A DNA stretch of 64,000 nucleotides from an uncultured Pelagibacteraceae bacterium (lineage in GTDB: Bacteria; Pseudomonadota; Alphaproteobacteria; Pelagibacterales; Pelagibacteraceae). Shown piece by piece: positions 1 to 8,045 of this stretch (position 1 is its first letter; every line of letters begins with the position of its first letter). Both the position numbers and the translations under genes were made by a program. The notes beneath the pieces were generated by a model. It saw only the letters and a program-made list of their open reading frames with translations, made no database searches and had not been told where the DNA came from. The DNA lies in contig CACKBP010000001.1 of NCBI GenBank assembly GCA_902598315.1, positions 62,001 through 126,000 of the forward strand, read 5' to 3'.

Positions 1-199
1 CGTTAATTTCTAATTCCAACACCTTAGATAAAAAGGTATCTGATTTTACTAAGTTAGATATTTCTTTTTTATTTATTGAAATGTTTTGGTTTGGAGTATT
101 GCCTCCATATAATATGGCTGGCACAAATCCTTCAGTTCTTAGTTTATTATTTGAGCCTGAGGATAAATTGTCTCTTTTTAATGCCTTTAAATTAGTCAT
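1..199 (-). CDS. rplY: 50S ribosomal protein L25 (5' part, runs off the left edge)
   Basis: The reverse strand from the ATG at 199 reads MTNLKALKRDNLSSGSNNKL and continues with RTEGFVPAILYGG, the N-terminal pattern of L25/Ctc family proteins (basic start, then G-x-VPA-x-LYG). L25 binds 5S rRNA in the large ribosomal subunit. Only about 66 codons are inside the window, so whether it carries the longer CTC-type C-terminal domain cannot be seen. It lies 49 bp downstream of prs on the same strand; prs-rplY is a common alphaproteobacterial pairing, which supports the call. Confidence 0.85.
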   Translation of the reverse strand, partial: MTNLKALKRDNLSSGSNNKLRTEGFVPAILYGGNTPNQNISINKKEISNLVKSDTFLSKVLELEIN

Positions 200-248
200 A
201 AATTTATTGAAAGCGGTATATAACCCATGATCTGTATCAAAACAAGTA

Positions 249-1181
249 TTAATTAAATAAATCCGATACTGAATTAGAGTTAGATATTCTTTTAATTGCT
301 TCAGACATCAGTGAGGATATCGATAAAACCTCAATTTTACTGTTATTATTAATTTTTTTGGAATTGTCTATTGTATCAGTAACAATAAGTTTCTTAATTT
401 TTGAATTTTTAATTTTTTTTGCCGCATCACCGCTAAGCACGCCGTGTGAAATAAAAACATACACCTCATTTGCACCACTTTTTTTTAAAGCATCAGCCGC
501 ATTTACTATGGTACCGCCGCTATCAATAATATCATCTACTATTACACAAGTTTTATTTTTAACATTTCCTAGAATATTCATTACCTCAGATTTTCCTGGA
601 GCAGGTCTTCTTTTGTCAATGATTGCAAGGTCGGCTTTTATCCTTGTTGCTAAGTCTCTAGTTCTAGCCACACCTCCAACATCTGGCGATACACAAATTA
701 AATTTTTAGTATTTAATTTTTTTTTAATATATTTTGCAAATAAAGGTGCAGTATATAAGTTGTCAACCGGCATATCAAAAAACCCTTGTATTTGACCAGC
801 GTGTAAATCAACAGTTACAACTCTTGTTGCTCCGGCATTGGTAATTAAATTAGCAACAATTTTTGCAGAGATGGAAGTTCTAGGCGCTACTTTTCTATCT
901 TGCCTGGCATATCCAAAGTAAGGAATTACTGCTGTGATAGTTTTTGCTGAAGACCTTTTAAGTGCATCTATTACTAGTAACAGCTCCATTAAATTATCAT
1001 TAGCAGGATTACAAGTTGATTGAATTACAAAAACACTATTCCCTCTTATATTTTCGTTAATTTCTATATAAATTTCACCATCAGCAAATCTTCTTATATT
1101 ACTGTTAATAAGTTTTAATTTTAAATTTTTTGCAATACTCTTACTGAGTTTAAGATTACTTGTTCCAGATAAGATTTTCAT
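249..1181 (-). CDS. prs: Ribose-phosphate pyrophosphokinase (PRPP synthetase)
   Basis: Makes PRPP from ribose 5-phosphate and ATP in the cytoplasm, feeding purine, pyrimidine, histidine, tryptophan and NAD synthesis. At 310 residues it is full length for class I enzymes. Visible motifs are FADGE (32-36), the ATP-binding flexible-loop sequence YARQDRK (91-97), the DLHAGQIQGFF stretch with catalytic His 127, and the PRPP-binding loop VDDIIDSGGT (215-224). It is separated from upstream pgeF by 46 bp and precedes rplY. The start ATG at 1181 gives the usual MKILSG-type N-terminus. Confidence 0.97.
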   Translation of the reverse strand: MKILSGTSNLKLSKSIAKNLKLKLINSNIRRFADGEIYIEINENIRGNSVFVIQSTCNPANDNLMELLLVIDALKRSSAKTITAVIPYFGYARQDRKVAPRTSISAKIVANLITNAGATRVVTVDLHAGQIQGFFDMPVDNLYTAPLFAKYIKKKLNTKNLICVSPDVGGVARTRDLATRIKADLAIIDKRRPAPGKSEVMNILGNVKNKTCVIVDDIIDSGGTIVNAADALKKSGANEVYVFISHGVLSGDAAKKIKNSKIKKLIVTDTIDNSKKINNNSKIEVLSISSLMSEAIKRISNSNSVSDLFN

Positions 1182-1227
1182 GAAATATAATTATTTATAC
1201 ATTTATTTTTACTTCTTTTCAAATTAA

Positions 1228-1980
1228 TTAAATTAATCCAATGACTGAAATACATCTACCATAATCATTTTGCTTTAATTTAAATGATCTTCTATAGCTA
1301 AAAAAATTATTTTTTTCTTTAAAAGTATCTCTATTCACATGATCTATGTACACATTTAATTCTAAAAGCCTATCAGCAACGAATCTTCTTAAATTGAATA
1401 TTTTTTTTCTTTTGTTTTTTTTAGAAAAATATACTTTATTTCTTTTTGATCTTTGTAAAAATTTTTTATAAAAATTCGTGTCAACCTCATAATTCATTTT
1501 TCCAATACATGGCCCGATACTTGCATAAATTTTTTTCTCTGGATCAGATTTCCTTATCGCTAAAATAGTATTTTTAATTATTCCAGACAGTGCGCCTTTC
1601 CAGCCAGCATGTATACAACCAACTGTTCTCTTTTTTTTATCGTATATTAAAATTGGCACGCAATCTGCTGTAACTACTCCTAACAATACGCCTTTCTCTT
1701 TAGTAAACATTGCGTCTGAATTAATATTTTTTCTTAAATTACTTTTACGAATTTCAATTACTTTATTACTATGCGTTTGATGCATTAATATAATATTATT
1801 TTTATTAAATTTCATTTTATTAGTAACTATCATAAGGTTTTTCTTAACATTTTCTTTTTTATCGTTCGATCCTCGACCACAGTTCAGGCTTCTATACATG
1901 CCTGAAGACAAACCACCTTTTCTCGAAAAAAAACAGTGTTTTATCTCTTTAAATTTTTTTAATCTTTTTGAATAGAACAT
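1228..1980 (-). CDS. pgeF: Peptidoglycan editing factor / purine nucleoside phosphorylase family (YfiH, laccase-domain)
   Basis: This is a YfiH/PgeF (DUF152, Cu-oxidase_4) protein of 250 residues. Family members have been assigned multicopper polyphenol oxidase, adenosine/purine phosphorylase (LACC1-like) and muropeptide-editing roles, so the exact substrate is uncertain. The metal-site motifs are present: HQTHS (68-72), TADCVP (104-109) with Cys 107, and HAGWKG (124-129), followed by GPCIGKMNYEV. It overlaps the end of midA by one base and is translationally coupled to it. lgt-midA-pgeF is a recurring alphaproteobacterial order. Confidence 0.9.
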   Translation of the reverse strand: MFYSKRLKKFKEIKHCFFSRKGGLSSGMYRSLNCGRGSNDKKENVKKNLMIVTNKMKFNKNNIILMHQTHSNKVIEIRKSNLRKNINSDAMFTKEKGVLLGVVTADCVPILIYDKKKRTVGCIHAGWKGALSGIIKNTILAIRKSDPEKKIYASIGPCIGKMNYEVDTNFYKKFLQRSKRNKVYFSKKNKRKKIFNLRRFVADRLLELNVYIDHVNRDTFKEKNNFFSYRRSFKLKQNDYGRCISVIGLI

Positions 1981-3044
1981 TATTTAAAGCCATGGAAATT
2001 ATTATGTTTAAAATTATAGGTAAAAATTACTTTAAATAAATCACCCATTGATTTTGGACTAATTAATCTTTTTAATCTGAAATATAAATTTGATTGATCG
2101 CTAAACTTCATATTTTTTGATATTATCTCAGCTCTTTTTAAAATTCCCATTTTTTTTAAGAATTCTCTTTGGGTGATTACTTTTTTTACCTTCATTTTAT
2201 TTTTTATAAAATATTCTTTAAGAAGAGAGAAATTTACGTGAGAGGTGATATCTGCTTTTCCCAAATTATTTAACAATTTATTTCTTTTATGATTTAAAAC
2301 AGATTGTAAAGTATCTAAATTTTTGGAATTAATATAACCATAATCAATCATTAATAAACATCCACCTAATTTTGATATTTTTTTTATTATTTTTGTAAGT
2401 TCCTTAAATCCAAGCTTAGGAAATTCTATGAATTTTAATTTTTTTAGAGTTTTAAATTTTTTAATTTCATTAGAGTCTTTTTTTGAAGTTTTTTTAAATA
2501 CTTCACTAATTTCAAAGTTTTTTTCTAGTACGTAATATTTTTCCTCCAATATATTTCTTTTAACTTTAAATTGTTTGATAGGAAAAGAGTCAAAAAACTC
2601 ATTTCCAAAAAAAATTATGGGACCTTTTTTTATATAATTGAAATTTTTGATCCATCTAACTTTTTTATTCCCTATATTCCTTTTTTGTATGCCTCTAAGC
2701 ATAGGGCTTATTTCATATAAATATAATTTTTTTGAGTTATCAAAAATTTTAAATTTTTTAAAAACATCTAGGAGAACTTTAGTCAAACTCCCATCGCCTG
2801 GTCCAAGCTCTACAATATTTATATTTTTCGGTTTCCCGATATTTTCCCAGGTTGATATTATCCAAATTGCAATTATCTCAGAAAATAAATTTGATATTTT
2901 AGGGGAAGTAGTGAAATCACCTTCCTTTCCGAAAGGAAATTTTGAATTATAATATCCAAAAGATTCATCATACAAAACATTTTGAAAAAACTTATCGACA
3001 GGTAAAAATTTAGATCCTTTAAAAAATTTTGAATTAGTTCTCAT
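1980..3044 (-). CDS. SAM-dependent methyltransferase, MidA/NDUFAF7 family
   Basis: This is a class I methyltransferase of the MidA family (DUF185), whose mitochondrial member NDUFAF7 dimethylates an arginine of a complex I subunit; a similar role for the bacterial protein is an inference. The family N-terminus is clear (YDESFGYY, then GDFTTSPKISNLFSE at about 42-56), followed by the SAM-binding loop VELGPGDGS (78-86). Length is 354 residues, normal for the family. It overlaps lgt by 11 bp upstream and pgeF by 1 bp downstream. Confidence 0.9.
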   Translation of the reverse strand: MRTNSKFFKGSKFLPVDKFFQNVLYDESFGYYNSKFPFGKEGDFTTSPKISNLFSEIIAIWIISTWENIGKPKNINIVELGPGDGSLTKVLLDVFKKFKIFDNSKKLYLYEISPMLRGIQKRNIGNKKVRWIKNFNYIKKGPIIFFGNEFFDSFPIKQFKVKRNILEEKYYVLEKNFEISEVFKKTSKKDSNEIKKFKTLKKLKFIEFPKLGFKELTKIIKKISKLGGCLLMIDYGYINSKNLDTLQSVLNHKRNKLLNNLGKADITSHVNFSLLKEYFIKNKMKVKKVITQREFLKKMGILKRAEIISKNMKFSDQSNLYFRLKRLISPKSMGDLFKVIFTYNFKHNNFHGFK

Positions 3045-3825
3045 TTTTTATTCTTATAATATAAAATATAATTAAACCCGCAAAGATCATGCAAAAACTT
3101 AATATTGTACCCATACTAAACAAATTTGAAATTAGACCTAAATGTGCGTCTGGTGCTCTAAAATATTCAGAGATAATTCTAAAAATTCCATAATAAATTA
3201 AAAATGAATATGCACAAGTACCTGTTTTGTAATTTTTTTTATTAATTAATTTATTCAATAAAAAAAATAAAACCAAACCTTCTAATGTTGCTTCGTATAA
3301 TTGAGAAGGGTGTCTTGGTAGATTGTCGTAATTTGGAAAAATTACACTCCAAGGCAAAGAGCTTTCTTTTCCAACAAGTTCTCCATTTATGAAATTTGCA
3401 ATACGACCCAAAAAAATTCCTATAGGAGACACACAAGCAATTATATCTAATAAAAAAAAGGGTTTTAATCTCTTTTTTTTAGAAAAAATGTATGTAGCAA
3501 ATATAATTCCGATTAGCGCACCATGGAAAGACATCCCACCTTCCCAAACTTTTACAATTTCAGAAGGGTTTGATAAATAATAGACTGGGTTATAAAATAA
3601 GATGTAACCTGCTCTACCACCAACAATAATTGCAATTATTAAATAAGTGATTAAGTCGTCGAATTCCTTGGTATCAAACTTGAAGTCAGTTAAATTTAAT
3701 CTATTGATAAGTTTTTTTCCGTACCACCAACCTATTAAAATTCCAAAAATGTAGGATAAAGAGTACCATCTAATAGTTAAAAACCCAATTTCAAATAATA
3801 CTGGGTTAAAATTATGGGTAAACAT
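3034..3825 (-). CDS. lgt: Phosphatidylglycerol-prolipoprotein diacylglyceryl transferase
   Basis: Transfers diacylglycerol from phosphatidylglycerol to the lipobox cysteine of prolipoproteins in the inner membrane, the first lipoprotein maturation step. The 263-residue protein has several hydrophobic spans and the Lgt signature GRIANFINGELVG (140-152), a conserved HGALIG (101-106) and HPSQLYEA (172-179). It leads the leftward lgt-midA-pgeF operon. The 51 bp upstream is shared with the divergent UbiK-like gene. BamD in this window (46902-47720) would be one of its substrates. Confidence 0.97.
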   Translation of the reverse strand: MFTHNFNPVLFEIGFLTIRWYSLSYIFGILIGWWYGKKLINRLNLTDFKFDTKEFDDLITYLIIAIIVGGRAGYILFYNPVYYLSNPSEIVKVWEGGMSFHGALIGIIFATYIFSKKKRLKPFFLLDIIACVSPIGIFLGRIANFINGELVGKESSLPWSVIFPNYDNLPRHPSQLYEATLEGLVLFFLLNKLINKKNYKTGTCAYSFLIYYGIFRIISEYFRAPDAHLGLISNLFSMGTILSFCMIFAGLIIFYIIRIKNEN

Positions 3826-3876
3826 ATTTTATTATATCATATTTGAAATTATCATGCCTATCAAATAAGATGACAT

Positions 3877-4119
3877 ATGAAAAATTCAGAAAAAATTTTA
3901 AAAACCATATCAGATATAATAGAAAATAGCGTCCTTGCATCGAAAGACGTAAAAAAAGAAATTACTGATGATTTAAAATTTAAAAAAGACAAAATTCTTA
4001 ATAAATTAGATCTAGTTTCACGAGAGGAGTTTGAAGTATTAAAAAAGATTGTTCAAAAACAAGACTCCACAATAAAAAAGATAATGAAAAGAAAAATCAA
4101 AAAGGCAAAGAAATCTTAA
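3877..4119 (+). CDS. UbiK-like BMFP-domain accessory factor
   Basis: This is a small 80-residue coiled-coil protein. The second half (DLVSREEFEVLKKIVQKQD) matches the conserved C-terminal part of the BMFP/YqiC family, which in E. coli (UbiK) supports ubiquinone synthesis under oxygen and can associate with membranes. The lysine-rich tail (KRKIKKAKKS) is typical of the low-GC host. It stands alone, divergent from lgt, and its 3' end overlaps the convergent histidine kinase gene by 23 bp. The family call is good; the ubiquinone role is inferred. Confidence 0.75.
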   Translation: MKNSEKILKTISDIIENSVLASKDVKKEITDDLKFKKDKILNKLDLVSREEFEVLKKIVQKQDSTIKKIMKRKIKKAKKS

Positions 4120-5413
4120 CTTGCAATCCATCGAATTTACTTTTAGCCAAATTGATATTGCCTCCATGAGAATTTATTATGTCCTCAACTATTGCTAAAC
4201 CAAGTCCTATTCCTGACTGATTTAAACTTCTGCTCTTATCTAGTCTGAAAAAAGGTTTAAACACGTTTTTATATTGCTCCTCGGGTATACCTGGTCCATC
4301 ATCCTCAACAATTATTAAGACACGATTGGTTGTTTTTTGAACGTTTACAAAGACATTTTTACCATAGGTCAAACCATTATTAATAATATTTTCTAAAGAT
4401 CTCTTTAAACCTAATGGTCTGGCATCTAATTTAATTTCCTCTTCACAAGAAATATTTAAATTTTTATTATTAAAATCTTTATTTATCTCAACAAATAAAT
4501 TTTTTAAATTTACTTCCTTAGTCATTTCCTGCGACTGGGTCTTTGCAAATTGAAGATAATCATTAAGCATTCTCTCCATCTCATCTATATCTTTTGACAT
4601 TTTCTCAGATAAATCTTTTTGACTTATCATTGCTAACTGTAGTTTTAATCTAGTTAAAGGTGTTCTTAAGTCATGACTTATTCCTGATAGCATCTCTGAC
4701 CTTTGATTTAGGTGTCTATTTATTCTTTTTGCCATCCGGTCGAATTCATAAGCAGCTTTTCTAATTTCTTGAGCTCCAGATGGCCTGAAATCATTGACAT
4801 AATCTCCCTTTCCAAATCTCTCTGCAGCTTTAGCTAATCTAACCAAAGGTCTAGTTTGATTTTTTAGAAAAATAAGTGCTATTACTATTAGCAATACTGA
4901 TGGAAGCGTAGTCCATAAAACAAACAATCTTACCGAGGAAGTTGCTGCCATTTCTTTAGGGACTAAGAATTCGATTATTTCTTTTTCCGTTTTAATTTTA
5001 ATCTCAACAGCGTTTTTAAACTTAGAAGTGCTAAACCAATAATTATTATTTCCAAAAGTTGATTTCAATTCTCTTCTTAAAGACCTATCCATTGGACTAA
5101 ATTTTCTTTCACCAGACGTAACGGGCAAATTTTCTTTCGAAACACCAATCTCAAAATTAAAATTATTTTTATAACTATCAGTAAAAAAATCTAAATTACT
5201 TTTATCGTTCTGATAAACTTCTTGAATGGCTTTGAGCTGAGCTACTAATGATCTAGTCACATTTTTATTAGCCTTAATCCAAATACTATCAAAAAAAACT
5301 ATTGTTATAATTAATTGTAAAATTATTGTTGGCGCTGCAACAATAATCAAAGCTCTATAAAATAATCTCTTAGGTAATATAACTTTTAAAAATTTATTCA
5401 ATCCAGAGAACAT
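4097..5413 (-). CDS. Sensor histidine kinase, EnvZ-like
   Basis: This is a membrane sensor kinase of 438 residues. It has a first transmembrane segment at about 20-42, a periplasmic domain of about 120 residues, a second segment at about 162-184, a HAMP region to about 235, the HisKA phospho-acceptor box SGISHDLRTPLTRLK (His 247), then an HATPase domain with an N-box (ENIINNGLTYG) and DDGPGIPEEQ. It overlaps the upstream response-regulator gene by 20 bp, so the two almost surely form one signalling pair. The layout is EnvZ-like (short periplasmic sensor, ISHDLRTPLTR box), but the signal cannot be read from sequence. Confidence 0.92.
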   Translation of the reverse strand: MFSGLNKFLKVILPKRLFYRALIIVAAPTIILQLIITIVFFDSIWIKANKNVTRSLVAQLKAIQEVYQNDKSNLDFFTDSYKNNFNFEIGVSKENLPVTSGERKFSPMDRSLRRELKSTFGNNNYWFSTSKFKNAVEIKIKTEKEIIEFLVPKEMAATSSVRLFVLWTTLPSVLLIVIALIFLKNQTRPLVRLAKAAERFGKGDYVNDFRPSGAQEIRKAAYEFDRMAKRINRHLNQRSEMLSGISHDLRTPLTRLKLQLAMISQKDLSEKMSKDIDEMERMLNDYLQFAKTQSQEMTKEVNLKNLFVEINKDFNNKNLNISCEEEIKLDARPLGLKRSLENIINNGLTYGKNVFVNVQKTTNRVLIIVEDDGPGIPEEQYKNVFKPFFRLDKSRSLNQSGIGLGLAIVEDIINSHGGNINLAKSKFDGLQVKISLPF

Positions 5414-6071
5414 AACCAGTGCCTCTTATAGTTTGTAAATATCTAGGGTTTTTCGGATTTACCTCTAATTTTTGTCTCAATCTTGTGATCATTACATCTA
5501 TTGATCTTTCTTGACTTATGCCGGAAATTTTACCTATTTCTTCTCTTGAAAAAGTCTTTCCGGGATTTGATAACATTTCTAATAAAACCTTTTTTTCAGA
5601 GTTATTTATTTTTTTTGTTTTGCCCTCTAAGTAAATAGTCATTTTACTTAGATTTATTATTGATGGACCAACCTCATACTTCGCATTTGGATCTATTTTA
5701 TTTTCATTTTTTGTTATATTATTTATTCTCAGCAACAATTCCTTTGGCTCAAAAGGTTTGCCAATATAATCGTCAGCCCCGATTTCTAAACCCTTAATTC
5801 TATTTTCTACTTCTCCTTTTGCGGTCAAAAGTATTATAGGAACCTTCAAATGCATTTTAATATCTTTAGTAAGTTCATAACCATTTTGACCTGGCATCAT
5901 TACATCTAAAATAATAATGTCAAATTTTAGGTATTTTAACTTTATTTTAGCTTGTTCAGCATTCTCAGCTGTAGAAACTATAAAATTATTTTCAGATAAG
6001 TAATCTCTTAGGAGATCTCTTATTCTATCATCGTCATCAACAATTAATATATGTGATTTATTTACTTCCAT
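5394..6071 (-). CDS. OmpR/PetR-type response regulator
   Basis: This is a 225-residue two-domain regulator. The receiver domain carries the acidic cluster VDDDD (11-15), phospho-acceptor Asp 56 in ILDVMMPG, and the GADDYIGKPF switch lysine. The C-terminal half is an OmpR-type winged helix ending in RTIRGTGYVLWIE. It lies between a MarR-family gene and a histidine kinase gene, overlapping both (14 and 20 bp). A MarR-OmpR pair in this order matches the petP-petR arrangement described in Rhodobacter, but no cytochrome bc1 genes are nearby, so I do not assign that function. Confidence 0.93.
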   Translation of the reverse strand: MEVNKSHILIVDDDDRIRDLLRDYLSENNFIVSTAENAEQAKIKLKYLKFDIIILDVMMPGQNGYELTKDIKMHLKVPIILLTAKGEVENRIKGLEIGADDYIGKPFEPKELLLRINNITKNENKIDPNAKYEVGPSIINLSKMTIYLEGKTKKINNSEKKVLLEMLSNPGKTFSREEIGKISGISQERSIDVMITRLRQKLEVNPKNPRYLQTIRGTGYVLWIE

Positions 6072-6501
6072 CTATAATCTTTTTTAATACATCCTTAAAT
6101 TTTATAACTGAGTCGGAACTAGAGTTTTTCAAAGCGTTGAAAATTCTCTTTTTTTGTGAATTATAAACACTATCAAAGAAAATTTTTCCATCTTTATCCA
6201 AATAAAGATTTTTCTTTCTCGTATCATTTTCATCTTGAATTTGTTTAATCATTTTAGATCTTATCAAGTCACGCAAGACTCTATTAAGACTTTGTTTTGT
6301 AACTTTTAGTCTATAGATGAGTTCTCCTAAATTGATACCAGGGTTTCTTTCAATCAAATGGAGCGCTCTTAAGTGCGCAGGCCCAAAAAATTTTCTTGAT
6401 AAAATCTCCCTTGGATCTGCAAATGTTTCTCTGTAAGCATAATACAAGAGCTGTATAAATTCTTTAATCTGATCATCTTTTAAATAAAGTAAATCTTTCA
6501 T
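6058..6501 (-). CDS. MarR-family transcriptional regulator (PetP-like)
   Basis: This 147-residue winged-helix protein has the MarR core: GPAHLRALHLIERNPGINLGEL, then the recognition-helix region RLKVTKQSLNRVLRDLI and the wing with DENDTRKKNLYL. It begins the leftward three-gene operon with the response regulator and kinase. A 21-bp imperfect palindrome lies 4 bp upstream of its start codon and may be its own operator. PetP of Rhodobacter is the nearest named protein by context; the regulon here is unknown. Confidence 0.88.
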   Translation of the reverse strand: MKDLLYLKDDQIKEFIQLLYYAYRETFADPREILSRKFFGPAHLRALHLIERNPGINLGELIYRLKVTKQSLNRVLRDLIRSKMIKQIQDENDTRKKNLYLDKDGKIFFDSVYNSQKKRIFNALKNSSSDSVIKFKDVLKKIIDGSK

Positions 6502-6504
6502 ATT

Positions 6505-6525
6505 GGTAAGTTATATTGACTTATC
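6505..6525. promoter_or_regulatory. Candidate MarR operator (inverted repeat)
   Basis: GGTAAGT, a 7-bp spacer, then ACTTATC form an imperfect inverted repeat (6 of 7 positions pair). It sits between the divergent marR-like gene (start 6501) and ilvE (start 6577). Size and position suit autoregulation by a MarR dimer. This is a sequence observation only; in AT-rich DNA a repeat like this can arise by chance. Confidence 0.35.
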
Positions 6526-6576
6526 ATCTAAATGAATATACTTTTTTATAATTTAAAAATCTATATATTTACAAGA

Positions 6577-7464
6577 ATGGAAAGCATTCCTTACGACAAG
6601 AGATCAGGAAAAATTTGGTTCAATGGCAAAACCGTTGATTGGAAAGATGCAAATATTCACATTTTAAATCACGGTCTACATTATGCAAGTTGTGTTTTTG
6701 AAGGTGAAAGAGTTTATGATGGTGAAATCTTTAAACTAGAGGAGCACACGAGTAGACTTTTTCATTCAGCTAAGAGAATGGGCATAACAGTTCCTTATTC
6801 TGAAAAAGAAATAAATCATGCCTGTAAAAATATTGTAAATATCCAAAAAGTTAAAAATGGTTATGTAAGACCTTTGATTTGGCGAGGGAGTGAAATGATG
6901 GCGATCTCAGCTCAAAGAAATAAAATCCATGTTGCTATCGCAACTTGGGAATGGGGTTCGTATTTTGATCCAAAATTAAAATTAAACGGCATTAAATTAG
7001 ATATATCAAAATGGAGAAGGCCAGCTCCTAACACGATACCATGGGATACAAAAGCTGCAGGTTTGTATATGATCTGTACATTGTCCAAACATGAAGCTGA
7101 AGCAAAAGGATTTACAGACTCTCTAATGCTCGATCATGAAGGAAATGTAGCTGAAGCCACTGGAGCAAATGTATTTTTTAAAAATAATGAAGGTGAATTA
7201 CACACACCAATCCCAGACTCTTTTTTAGACGGTATTACTAGAAGAGAGGTAATTAAAATCGCAAAAACAAAAGGAATAAAAGTTTTTGAGAGAAAAATAA
7301 AACCTGAAGAAATGGAAGAATTTGTTGGATGTTTTCTAACTGGAACTGCTGCTGAAGTAACACCAGTTTCACAAATAAATAATTATAAATTTACAGTTTG
7401 TGAGGTTATTTCTGATTTAAATAAGTCTTATCAAAATTTAGTGAGAAAAGACTCGGCTGCTTAA
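6577..7464 (+). CDS. ilvE: Branched-chain amino acid aminotransferase
   Basis: This is a PLP-dependent class IV aminotransferase catalysing the last step of leucine, isoleucine and valine synthesis. I start it at ATG 6577 (295 residues), because family members begin near MESIPYDKRSGKIWFNGK; the open frame extends 45 bp further up to 6532, with a sequence unlike the family. Motifs are LNHGLHYASCVFEG (30-43), catalytic Lys 159 in DTKAAGLYM, and EATGANVFF. The 3' end overlaps the convergent pgsA by 4 bp. Confidence 0.95.
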   Translation: MESIPYDKRSGKIWFNGKTVDWKDANIHILNHGLHYASCVFEGERVYDGEIFKLEEHTSRLFHSAKRMGITVPYSEKEINHACKNIVNIQKVKNGYVRPLIWRGSEMMAISAQRNKIHVAIATWEWGSYFDPKLKLNGIKLDISKWRRPAPNTIPWDTKAAGLYMICTLSKHEAEAKGFTDSLMLDHEGNVAEATGANVFFKNNEGELHTPIPDSFLDGITRREVIKIAKTKGIKVFERKIKPEEMEEFVGCFLTGTAAEVTPVSQINNYKFTVCEVISDLNKSYQNLVRKDSAA

Positions 7465-8045
7465 TCTCTGCTGTCCTCATTTATAGCATGATCAATGCCT
7501 TTTCTAAGATAATCATAACCAGTATACAATGTTAAGAAAGCTGATAGCCAAAGTAAAATAATCCCTACAGTTTGTGCATTGTAATCCTGAAAATTAATAA
7601 TTTTATTTCCAATATCTCCAGTGAGAAGGATGGCTATAGATGTCATTTGTATTACAGTTTTTAACTTAGATAAACTAGTGACTCGCATAGTAATTTTACC
7701 CTTGGCTAAAAACTCTCTCAATCCTGACACCAAAATCTCCCTAGTTAAAATAATAACAGCAGCTATTACCTCGTAATTTTTAATTGTTTCATTCATAACA
7801 AGTAATATTAATGCTGCAGCTACTAAAATTTTATCTGCAATTGGATCTAAAAGCTCACCCAGTTTAGACTCTTCTTTGAAAAATCTTGCCAATAATCCAT
7901 CTAAGTAGTCGGTAAAACTAGCAAGAACAAATAAAAAAAAAGGAATAAGATCACCAAAAAATCCAGGTATAAAAAAAGTAATAACAAATATTGGAACAAT
8001 AATTATTCGCCCTATGGTTAAAATATTTGGTATCTTTAATTTCAT
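7461..8045 (-). CDS. pgsA: CDP-diacylglycerol-glycerol-3-phosphate 3-phosphatidyltransferase
   Basis: Makes phosphatidylglycerol phosphate in the inner membrane, the committed step to phosphatidylglycerol (the lipid donor for Lgt). The CDP-alcohol phosphotransferase motif is complete: D-Y-L-DG-x2-AR-x8-G-x3-D-x3-D, visible as DYLDGLLARF followed by GELLDPIADK. Several hydrophobic helices surround it. Length of 194 residues is normal. The ATG abuts the uvrC stop with no gap, so it is the last gene of the uvrB-to-pgsA operon; uvrC-pgsA adjacency is widespread in Proteobacteria. Confidence 0.95.
   Translation of the reverse strand: MKLKIPNILTIGRIIIVPIFVITFFIPGFFGDLIPFFLFVLASFTDYLDGLLARFFKEESKLGELLDPIADKILVAAALILLVMNETIKNYEVIAAVIILTREILVSGLREFLAKGKITMRVTSLSKLKTVIQMTSIAILLTGDIGNKIINFQDYNAQTVGIILLWLSAFLTLYTGYDYLRKGIDHAINEDSRD

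Noticed and set aside
358..795. 145-codon open frame on the plus strand opposite prs
   Set aside because: It lies wholly antisense to a clear PRPP synthetase and shows no family pattern; long antisense frames are common in AT-rich coding DNA.
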